From: Thiotrichaceae bacterium
GTDB taxonomy: Bacteria > Pseudomonadota > Gammaproteobacteria > Thiotrichales > Thiotrichaceae
NCBI GenBank assembly: GCA_027008885.1
Contig: JALVDQ010000034.1
Location: 1-5,154 of the forward strand
Direction of reading: 5' to 3'
Length of the DNA: 5,154 bases
The translations under genes and the position numbers were made by a program. Under the pieces are notes generated by a model, which saw only the letters and a list, made by a program, of their open reading frames with translations, was not told the origin of the DNA and did no database searches. Shown piece by piece: positions 1 to 5,154 of the stretch; within the stretch, counting starts at the first letter, position 1, and each line of letters starts with the position of its first letter.

Positions 1-1
1 G

Positions 2-430
2 TTCTCATCGCGCAACCGCAATCATGTGCGCTTTCATAATATCAAGACCTTTGATGATCACTACAATGACAATATTCGCGGTCACATAAATGCCATCAAA
101 CCTGGCTACTATACGCGTATGGGAACTGCCATTCGCCATGCCAGCAAACTGCTGTCCGCAGAGCCATCCAGCAAAAAACTGCTGCTGATTATTACCGATG
201 GAAAACCCAATGATCTGGATAAATACGAAGGTCGCTATGGCATTGAAGACACCCGCCATGCGATTATCGAAGCCGAAAAAATGGGGCTGCAACCCTTTTG
301 TGTCACCATTGATGAACAGGCAGAAGACTATCTGCCCTATCTGTTTGGGCAACGCTCCTTTGTGGTGGTAAAAAATGCCGAAGAATTACCACGAAAACTG
401 CCGTTGTTGTATATCAGGCTAACGAATTAA
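2..430 (+). CDS. NorD/CbbO-family VWA-domain protein, C-terminal part (5'-truncated by window)
   Basis: This is the last 142 codons of a gene that begins before the window; the frame is open from base 2 to a TAA at 428-430. The translation covers the second half of a von Willebrand factor A domain. It contains GYYTRMGTAIRHA, which carries the likely MIDAS threonine, then the strand-turn LLLIITDGKPNDLD (aspartate codon at 197-199), then YEGRYGIEDTRHA, and it ends in a LP..LPLLYIRLT tail. This wording is typical of NorD (nitric-oxide reductase accessory protein) and its paralogue CbbO (Rubisco activase partner). Both act in the cytoplasm with a MoxR-type AAA+ ATPase, NorQ or CbbQ, to remodel or activate an enzyme, with the VWA metal site binding the target. 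The fragment does not distinguish NorD from CbbO; the genes further upstream (norCBQ or cbbLS/cbbM-cbbQ) would. The ATG at 26 is internal to the domain and is not the start. No convincing terminator follows the stop. Confidence 0.88.
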   Translation, partial: FSSRNRNHVRFHNIKTFDDHYNDNIRGHINAIKPGYYTRMGTAIRHASKLLSAEPSSKKLLLIITDGKPNDLDKYEGRYGIEDTRHAIIEAEKMGLQPFCVTIDEQAEDYLPYLFGQRSFVVVKNAEELPRKLPLLYIRLTN

Positions 431-552
431 GAAAGCTGCCAATATCGTGTTCCTTGAACTGAACTCCGAAACTTGAGAGTTAATTTATTTGATATTGATA
501 CCAACTTGTTGAGATAACCCATCCCCCCTGTTTTTTACATATTTTTATTATA
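431..552. other. AT-rich intergenic spacer without a recognisable gene
   Basis: These 122 bases between the VWA gene and the foldback element have no supported reading frame. AACTC at 463-467 could pair with GAGTT at 478-482 across a 10-base loop, but no run of T follows, so I do not call a terminator. A short C run followed by a T run (around 525-537) is the only compositional oddity. Confidence 0.5.
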
Positions 553-716
553 CTAGGAGCCTGTCTGAGAACTAGAAATTGACTGCAAATCCCACAATCA
601 TCATAATCTGAGCTTATCAAGTTCGTTAAATAGAGTGACTATTCGCCTCTCTTGATAAACTCACCTTATAACAATTCTGAAATTTTCGTTTCAATCCCAG
701 TTCTCGGACAGCCTAG
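553..716. mobile_element. MITE-like foldback element with CTAG at both ends
   Basis: The element is 164 bp including a CTAG at each boundary (553-556 and 713-716), consistent with a 4-bp target duplication. The ends are inverted repeats: CTGTCTGAGAACT at 561-573 matches the reverse complement of 699-711 at 12 of 13 positions. Three extra bases lie near the left tip. Symmetry continues inward. The 48-base stretches 574-621 and 651-698 are of equal length, and their innermost 18 bases (604-621 against 651-668) match as inverted repeats at 15 of 18. A further perfect pair, AATAG 629-633 with CTATT 639-643, sits in the middle. All these pairs share one centre at base 636, so the whole element can fold into one long imperfect hairpin. 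It has no coding capacity. I infer a non-autonomous element mobilised in trans by a transposase that prefers CTAG targets, as some IS5-family groups do. The family is not assigned. Confidence 0.72.
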
Positions 717-736
717 TACAGCAACACTTTTTAAAG

Positions 737-750
737 TCCCCTATAGGGGA
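737..750. repeat. Perfect 14-bp palindrome TCCCCTATAGGGGA
   Basis: The 14 bases are identical to their own reverse complement. A shorter inverted repeat, GCCT-TT-AGGC at 765-774, lies just downstream. The site lies between the foldback element and the transposase remnant. It could be a protein-binding site or a leftover element end. There is no loop for a good hairpin and no T run, so it is not a terminator. Confidence 0.45.
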
Positions 751-816
751 TCAGTAAATCCCACGCCTTTAGGCAGCAAGGGAAAAGAATTGGCACTATA
801 CTTGGATAATGGAGCA

Positions 817-1080
817 TTATAAAAAGAGGAAGTCACACAGTCTGGGATGACTTTTTGATTCTGTACTTTTAAATCAGGCAAAAAAGTCATTGCCTATATG
901 CGTGCAATAGCCTGTTTTTCCTGTATGACGTGCTCCTGTGTCATCTGTATGAAGGTATTGAGTATGCTTAATACCCGCTTCAAGCACTGCATCCTTCTCT
1001 TCATGAAAGCAATCCTGCTTTTGTGTCATCAGGTTGCTTAGTTGCCCACTTGAAATATCAATCTTTAAATCATGCAGTTG
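817..1080 (-). pseudogene. Decayed transposase fragment (DDE type, possibly IS66-like)
   Basis: Read on the minus strand from 1080 down to 877, 68 codons are open. They spell recognisable transposase text: DISSGQLSNL, then FHEEKDAVLEAGIKH, then YLHTDDTGARHTGK followed by GYCTHIGNDFFA. A TGA at 874-876 then interrupts the frame where a tryptophan codon would be expected. The same frame resumes with FKSTESKS, after which the match fades and a TAA follows at 817-819. Another stop (TAA at 1081-1083) closes the frame at its N-terminal side. The DDTGARH...GYCTHIGN segment resembles the first catalytic-aspartate region of DDE transposases that I associate with IS66-like elements; the family name is from memory and uncertain. 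With no start codon, an internal stop and only about 85 residues left, this is a non-functional relic. It points opposite to lptD. Confidence 0.7.
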
Positions 1081-1093
1081 TTACAGCAACAGA

Positions 1094-1111
1094 GATTAGC
1101 GTAGCGTAATC
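1094..1111. repeat. REP-like palindromic unit 1
   Basis: GATTA (1094-1098) and TAATC (1107-1111) form a 5-bp stem around GCGTAGCG, followed by CAACA. The wording GATTAGCG...GCGTAATCC resembles short extragenic palindromes with a GGATTA core that are dispersed in many proteobacterial genomes. It also resembles the second unit at 1132-1157, read on the opposite strand. I infer an extragenic repeat, probably non-coding. Confidence 0.55.
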
Positions 1112-1131
1112 CAACATAGTGCCACGATTTT

Positions 1132-1157
1132 GTCGGATACGCTTGGGCTAATCCGAC
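1132..1157. repeat. REP-like palindromic unit 2
   Basis: GTCGGAT (1132-1138) and ATCCGAC (1151-1157) pair perfectly over 7 bp, with a 12-base centre ACGCTTGGGCTA that is itself partly self-complementary. Its reverse complement begins GTCGGATTAGCCC and so shares the GATTAGC core with unit 1, 20 bases upstream. Two related palindromes in tandem or inverted arrangement are typical of REP/BIME-type intergenic repeats. Such repeats can affect transcript ends or serve as targets for REP-associated transposases. Confidence 0.6.
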
Positions 1158-1179
1158 TTGCAAAAAACAGGTTTGACTC

Positions 1180-1200
1180 ACTACCTCCCAGGTAGTTTTT
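1180..1200 (+). terminator. Terminator-like hairpin just upstream of lptD
   Basis: ACTACCT (1180-1186) and AGGTAGT (1190-1196) form a perfect 7-bp stem with a CCC loop, directly followed by T residues to 1200. This is the shape of a short rho-independent terminator on the plus strand. The stem has only three G-C pairs and the T tract is short, so efficiency is uncertain. It would insulate the lptD operon from rightward transcription. If a promoter lies further upstream, it would instead sit in the lptD leader. Confidence 0.5.
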
Positions 1201-1227
1201 GTGCTTTAGAATGCTGTATATTCCAAT

Positions 1228-1231
1228 AGGG
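1228..1231 (+). promoter_or_regulatory. Candidate ribosome binding site (AGGG) for the lptD GTG start at 1238
   Basis: AGGG at 1228-1231 is separated by 6 bases from the GTG at 1238-1240. It is the only Shine-Dalgarno-like sequence at a proper distance from any in-frame start near the 5' end of lptD. The in-frame ATG at 1211 and GTG at 1256 have no comparable site. Confidence 0.35.
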
Positions 1232-1237
1232 CTTAAG

Positions 1238-3457
1238 GTGATTTATACTTGTCCGGTGAAAAATAATCTGCCAATAAAACTTCCTTTACTTTTCTTGAGC
1301 GTTTTTTATGCTACGTTTGCGTTTGCCGAGACTCATACTGAAACTCAGGCGTGGACGAATTGTGCGCTCAGTCTTAATCAACAGGCGGCTCAATATCCTA
1401 AAATCACACCGCGACCCTATCCTGATGCAGTGTATCTTGGCGCAGATGAGGGTGATATACAGTTACATGGAACTTCAAAACTGTACGGCAATGTGATTAT
1501 TCAAAATAATGATATTTTGTTTAATGCGGACAATGCGAGTTTTAATAAACAGAATAATCTGGTGAATGCGCACGGAAACGTGATTTTGTCCAGTTCCAAT
1601 GCCATTCTGAAAAGTCCTTCGATTCAGTACAATATTAAAAACAGAACGGGAGTGATTGAAGCGGCAGAATATGAAGTGGGTGCAGAAGGCGCACATGGAA
1701 AAAGCCGCCAGATTAGACAAGTCGATAAAAATAATCTGTTGCTTAGTGAGGCAACTTACACCACTTGTCCCGTGTCGGTCGATAGCTGGCATTTTTCTTC
1801 ATCAAAAATAAGGCTGGATAAAGAAACGCAAATTGGTCATGCCGAAAATGTTACCTTGAGGGTAGGGGATGCGCCTGTTTTTTATTTTCCCTGGCTTAGA
1901 TTTCCACTTAATAATCAAAGGCTTTCCGGTTTTCTTGCGCCTCGCGCCCGCTTGCAAAGTAATGCCAGTGTGAGCCTCCCTTATTATTTTAATTTGGCTC
2001 CAAATTATGATGCGACAGTAACGACGTCACTATTAAAAGACAGGGGAGTCAAGTTTGATAATGAATTTCGTTATCTGATAAAAAATCATCAGGGCACAAT
2101 TAACTATGATTTTTTACCGGGTGACAGTGCCTACGATAATCAGTTTCGTGATTATTTTGAAATAAAGCACCACACGACGCTGGATCAGTTTAGCAAAATC
2201 AATTTGGTGGCAGAGGGTGTCTCTGACAGTGATTATTTTGATGATTTTTCGACATCACTCGAAGACAGTACCCGTTCGGCATTACAGCGTCGCCTTGAAA
2301 TTGTGCGTTCAGAGGGTAACTGGTCTGCAAGTGCTGCTGTTGAAGATTATCAAATTCTGGATGTGACGGATGCGCCCTATGCGAGGCTGCCTGAAATTAA
2401 ATTGAGTTATCATCCAAAAAGCAAGCCAATGGAGTTTAAGGTGGGGCTGGATTCGGAACTGGTTTATTTTGAAAAAAATCATGCAACCACAGGAACCCGG
2501 GCGGATCTGAAGTTATTTGTATCAAAAAAATGGGGAAATGATGGCTGGTTTGTTAAACCCAGGCTGAGCCTTGAACATACTGTTTATTCATTGAATACAA
2601 ATGATAATAAACTGATAAACCGTACCTTGCCCATTTTTACACTGGATAGCGGTTTGTTTTTTGATCGTGAAATCAAAATACAGGATAAATCCTACACTCA
2701 AACACTTGAGCCACGCCTTTTCTATATTAAAACACCGTATAAGGATCAAAGTGATATTCCCATTTTTGATACCGCAAAGATAAATTTTTCGGCAACTAAC
2801 CAGTTGTTTTCCGAGAACCGCTTTACCGGCAAGGATCGTATTGCGGATAATGACCAGTTAACTTTTGCGGTCACGTCACGCATTCAGGACAGGAACCTGG
2901 GTAAAGAGTTGTTTCAGGCAAGTATTGGACAAAGCTTTAGCTTTGCCAATAAAAAAGTCACCCTGCCAGGTGGAACTATTCAAACCGGACGGCGCTCTGA
3001 TCTGGTACTGGAATTGAGTGGCAGCTTAAATGATCGCTTCAGGGTGGCAGCGTCAGGCATCTTGAACAAGGATAAAAGAAACATACCAGGCTATGAACTT
3101 CGTCTAAACTACCATGACAACAGGAAAAGAATTGCTAATATCAGTTATCGCAAACTGGATACCGAATTAAAGCAGGTGACGTTTTCAGGTGCATTGCCGC
3201 TTAATGATAAATGGTCAATGGTTACCAGTATTGATCAGGATGTGAAAAATAATCGCAATTTGCAAACCTTGTTGGGTTTTGAGTATAAAGATTGTTGCTG
3301 GAAAGCAAGAATTGTGGCAAAACGCTATCTTACCGCCGATAATAAGCACTATGAAACTCCGCTGTTTATCGAGTTTGAGTTAAAGGGGCTAGGTAGTCTG
3401 GGAACGGGAGCCAGCAAGGAAATAAAGGATAATATATACGGATATGATGATTATTAA
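1238..3457 (+). CDS. lptD: LPS-assembly protein LptD (outer-membrane LPS translocon)
   Basis: The product is 739 residues from the GTG at 1238, a little shorter than E. coli LptD (784). LptD, plugged by the lipoprotein LptE, takes lipopolysaccharide from the LptA bridge and inserts it into the outer leaflet. A signal peptide is visible: charged n-region KNNLPIK, hydrophobic LPLLFLSVFYATFAFA, then E. A periplasmic beta-jellyroll (OstA/LptA-like) spans roughly residues 65-180 and includes LYGNVIIQNNDILFNADNA. A long beta-barrel follows to the C-terminus and includes the LptD-type FPWLRFPLNNQRLSGFL. Cysteines lie at 42, 177, 686 and 687, the last two adjacent in KDCCWK. This is the one-one-two arrangement that forms the inter-domain disulfides in E. 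coli, so oxidative maturation is probably conserved. The start is uncertain: the frame is open from 1199. GTG 1238 has the best ribosome site, while GTG 1256 gives the most compact signal peptide and ATG 1211 is also possible. lptD overlaps surA by 14 bp. Confidence 0.96.
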   Translation: MIYTCPVKNNLPIKLPLLFLSVFYATFAFAETHTETQAWTNCALSLNQQAAQYPKITPRPYPDAVYLGADEGDIQLHGTSKLYGNVIIQNNDILFNADNASFNKQNNLVNAHGNVILSSSNAILKSPSIQYNIKNRTGVIEAAEYEVGAEGAHGKSRQIRQVDKNNLLLSEATYTTCPVSVDSWHFSSSKIRLDKETQIGHAENVTLRVGDAPVFYFPWLRFPLNNQRLSGFLAPRARLQSNASVSLPYYFNLAPNYDATVTTSLLKDRGVKFDNEFRYLIKNHQGTINYDFLPGDSAYDNQFRDYFEIKHHTTLDQFSKINLVAEGVSDSDYFDDFSTSLEDSTRSALQRRLEIVRSEGNWSASAAVEDYQILDVTDAPYARLPEIKLSYHPKSKPMEFKVGLDSELVYFEKNHATTGTRADLKLFVSKKWGNDGWFVKPRLSLEHTVYSLNTNDNKLINRTLPIFTLDSGLFFDREIKIQDKSYTQTLEPRLFYIKTPYKDQSDIPIFDTAKINFSATNQLFSENRFTGKDRIADNDQLTFAVTSRIQDRNLGKELFQASIGQSFSFANKKVTLPGGTIQTGRRSDLVLELSGSLNDRFRVAASGILNKDKRNIPGYELRLNYHDNRKRIANISYRKLDTELKQVTFSGALPLNDKWSMVTSIDQDVKNNRNLQTLLGFEYKDCCWKARIVAKRYLTADNKHYETPLFIEFELKGLGSLGTGASKEIKDNIYGYDDY

Positions 3458-4721
3458 GGAAAAATATCGACGCAGTTTTACAGGCATATTGTCTCTGTTT
3501 TTATTTGCGCTTTTGCTTTGCTCACCGCTGCAGTCCAGAGAAATTCCGCTGGACAAGATTGCAGCTATTGTCAACGATGATGTGGTCATGCTGAGTGAAG
3601 TATTGCAGACTGCACGCAGAATCAAGGCATCCGGTCAGGTGCAGTTATCGGATAAGGAGCTTGTAAAGAAAGTCCTGGAACAAATGATTCTGGAAAAGTT
3701 ACAGGTGCAAAAAGCAAAGGAAATTGGTATCACTATCGACGATGTGGCTCTAAATGAGGCAATGCAACGCATCGCAGCGCAGAACAAGCTTAATCTACAG
3801 CAGTTCAGGGTGGCGCTCAAAGGTGAGGGCTTAAACTATAAGGACTTCAGGGAAAGCATACGCGAGAAGCTTTATATTGAGGCATTAAAGAAACGCCAGC
3901 AGGGGAGAAACAGAAAGATTACCGAAAGCGAAGTGGATAGCCTCATCCAGGCTGAAAGTCCGCGTCTGAACAAGGATGTGACATACCATATAGAGGATAT
4001 TTTATTGCCTGCTGCAAACGGCATATCAGTGCAACAGTTTAATCAGAAGTTAAAGCAGGCGCAGAATCTTAGACGGAAGTTACTCGCAACTCCGGGAGAA
4101 ATACCTGCCGCTGTTCTCAGGCAGTCAGGCGCGAGTAGCAAGGATATTGGCTGGAAAACAACCCGGGAGCTTAGTCCGGTATTTATTCGCACCTTGAGTT
4201 TAATGGGCGAGGGTGAGCTTTCTGATGTTATCAGGGATGCCAGGGGTTTTCATATCTTGAAGTTACTTGAGCAAAAAGGTGGAAAACGCAAAATCACCCA
4301 GCAAGCTCATGTCAAACATATTCTGATTTCAAAGGATACGCCCAATGCAAGGCTCAAGGCGATTCAAATCAGAAATAAAATTCTTGCCGGAGAGAGCTTT
4401 GCAAAACTCGCAAGAAAATATTCGGCAGACAAGGGAAGCGCAATGGAAGGCGGTGATCTGGGCATGACCGATCCTGCCGGGTTTGTCCCGCCGTTTGCAA
4501 ACGCAGTCAGAAACTTGCCCCTGAATACGCTTAGTCAACCGGTTAAAACACGTTTTGGCTGGCATCTGATTGAAGTTCTTGAACGTAAAGCATCGGACAA
4601 GACTCGTGAGGCACTCAAGCTGCAAGCGCAGAGTCTGATTTCCAAAAAAAATCAGTCGGAAGAATATAAAAACTGGTTGCAGGGTTTAATGGATGAAGCG
4701 TTTATTGAATATCGTATTTGA
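3444..4721 (+). CDS. surA: Periplasmic chaperone and peptidyl-prolyl isomerase SurA
   Basis: The protein is 425 residues (E. coli SurA 428). SurA binds unfolded outer-membrane proteins in the periplasm and delivers them to BamA; LptD, encoded just before it, is a known client. The N-terminus has basic residues (KEKYRR) and a hydrophobic stretch (GILSLFLFALLL), with probable signal cleavage near S31. The SurA N-terminal chaperone domain follows from DKIAAIVNDDVV at residue 37. Parvulin domain 1 covers about 180-278 and parvulin domain 2 about 287-382. Domain 2 is canonical, with HVKHILIS (289), a GGDLGM loop (336), FVPPFANAV and FGWHLIEVLE (H374). Domain 1 is degenerate: the GG of its loop is replaced by SSKDIGW, so isomerase activity probably rests in domain 2. 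A C-terminal helix closes the fold. ATG 3444 is followed at once by ATG 3447; either may be used. AAAGGA at 3424-3429 is a rather distant ribosome site, so translation coupled to lptD is likely. Confidence 0.96.
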   Translation: MMIIKEKYRRSFTGILSLFLFALLLCSPLQSREIPLDKIAAIVNDDVVMLSEVLQTARRIKASGQVQLSDKELVKKVLEQMILEKLQVQKAKEIGITIDDVALNEAMQRIAAQNKLNLQQFRVALKGEGLNYKDFRESIREKLYIEALKKRQQGRNRKITESEVDSLIQAESPRLNKDVTYHIEDILLPAANGISVQQFNQKLKQAQNLRRKLLATPGEIPAAVLRQSGASSKDIGWKTTRELSPVFIRTLSLMGEGELSDVIRDARGFHILKLLEQKGGKRKITQQAHVKHILISKDTPNARLKAIQIRNKILAGESFAKLARKYSADKGSAMEGGDLGMTDPAGFVPPFANAVRNLPLNTLSQPVKTRFGWHLIEVLERKASDKTREALKLQAQSLISKKNQSEEYKNWLQGLMDEAFIEYRI

Positions 4722-4769
4722 ACCAGAAATTTAACCCGCGACTCATACTAAACAAGGCATACAGAAATA

Positions 4770-5154
4770 ATGACAACAAGCATTCCCCGTCTGGCAGTTA
4801 CGCCAGGTGAACCCGCTGGTATCGGACCAGATTTAATTATTCAGCTGGCAGCAAGCACAGCCCCCGAAAATGCAGAGCTTATTGTTATTGCAGATAAGCA
4901 AATGATGCAACAACGAGCCGCGCTATTGAACATTCCCGTCCGTTTTACTGATTATCACGCAAGCACAGACAAATACACACACCGGGCAGCAGCCAATCAA
5001 GCCGGTGAAATCAAGGTTCTTGATATTAAATGCGCCGAAACGGTAGAGCCTGGGGTACTAAATTCTGCTAATTCACACTATGTTTTGGAAACGCTGACTC
5101 GTGCAACCAAAGGCTGCCTCTCGAGTGAGTTTGATGCGATTGTTACCGCACCAT
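4770..5154 (+). CDS. pdxA: 4-hydroxythreonine-4-phosphate dehydrogenase PdxA, N-terminal part (3'-truncated by window)
   Basis: An open frame runs from the ATG at 4770 to the window edge, giving 128 complete codons of an enzyme of about 330 residues. PdxA oxidises 4-phosphohydroxy-L-threonine with NAD(P)+ in the cytoplasm. The product decarboxylates to 3-amino-2-oxopropyl phosphate, which PdxJ uses to form pyridoxine 5'-phosphate. Diagnostic text is LAVTPGEPAGIGPDL near residues 8-22, the family's N-terminal signature, followed by SANSHYVLETLTRA near 99-112 and FDAIVTAP at the cut end. The metal-binding histidines known from E. coli PdxA lie beyond the window. The gene starts 48 bp after the surA stop with no terminator between them. 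AAGG at 4754-4757 is a weak ribosome site 12 bases upstream. The gene belongs to the lptD-surA-pdxA block conserved in Gammaproteobacteria, in which rsmA (ksgA) usually follows. Confidence 0.95.
   Translation, partial: MTTSIPRLAVTPGEPAGIGPDLIIQLAASTAPENAELIVIADKQMMQQRAALLNIPVRFTDYHASTDKYTHRAAANQAGEIKVLDIKCAETVEPGVLNSANSHYVLETLTRATKGCLSSEFDAIVTAP

Noticed and set aside
468..474. GAAACTT, similar to a sigmaE -35 box, considered because lptD is sigmaE-controlled in E. coli
   Set aside because: It is more than 750 bases from lptD with mobile-element debris between, and no matching -10 sequence is visible at the right spacing.
847..890. Inverted repeat ATGACTTTTT (847-856) with AAAAAGTCAT (881-890), which could be read as a terminator hairpin
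   Set aside because: Both arms fall in the transposase relic and encode recognisable residues there (ESKS and GNDFFA), so the repeat is explained by coding sequence. No T run follows on either strand.
717..1198. CRISPR array or tRNA/sRNA gene in the gap
   Set aside because: There are no regularly spaced repeats, no cloverleaf-like pattern and no strong promoter plus terminator pair; the repeats present are better explained as mobile-element or REP-like sequence.
1217..1222. TATATT as a -10 box for lptD
   Set aside because: No acceptable -35 sequence lies 16-18 bases upstream; TTGACT at 1173-1178 is 38 bases away. Too weak to annotate.
1475..1792. Open frames on the minus strand within lptD and surA, and the minus frame opposite the VWA gene
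   Set aside because: They lie opposite genes with clear family matches, show no recognisable protein features and are shadows of the real coding strand.
3510..3530. Possible lipoprotein signal in SurA (cysteine 26 after a hydrophobic run)
   Set aside because: The residue before the cysteine is leucine, which does not fit a lipobox, and SurA is a soluble periplasmic protein cleaved a few residues later.

Overview
The window looks like a chromosomal segment of a gammaproteobacterium with fairly low GC. The evidence is the gene order lptD-surA-pdxA, as in Escherichia coli and many other Gammaproteobacteria, and an LptD that keeps the cysteine pattern of the disulfide-bonded E. coli protein. I cannot name the genus. 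The upstream NorD/CbbO-type gene would fit a denitrifying, autotrophic or methanotrophic lineage, but that is only an inference.

Layout. Positions 2-430 hold the 3' end of a VWA-domain (NorD/CbbO family) gene, reading rightward and cut by the window edge. Positions 431-1198 form a gap of about 770 bp with no intact gene. It is not empty. It contains a 164-bp foldback MITE-like element bounded by CTAG (553-716), a 14-bp perfect palindrome (737-750), a decayed leftward transposase fragment (817-1080), two REP-like palindromes (1094-1111 and 1132-1157), and a terminator-like hairpin (1180-1200). From about 1238 rightward lie lptD, surA (overlapping lptD by 14 bp) and the first 128 codons of pdxA (48 bp after surA), probably as one transcription unit.

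How the genes work together. LptD is the outer-membrane beta-barrel that inserts lipopolysaccharide. SurA is the periplasmic chaperone that escorts beta-barrel proteins, LptD included, towards the BAM complex. Their overlap therefore couples a client with its chaperone. PdxA belongs to pyridoxal 5'-phosphate synthesis and is a conserved but functionally unrelated neighbour.

I see no defence system, CRISPR array, RNA gene or clearly new multi-gene system. The non-routine content is the small mobile-element debris between the VWA gene and the envelope operon, which marks a plausible rearrangement or insertion hot spot.
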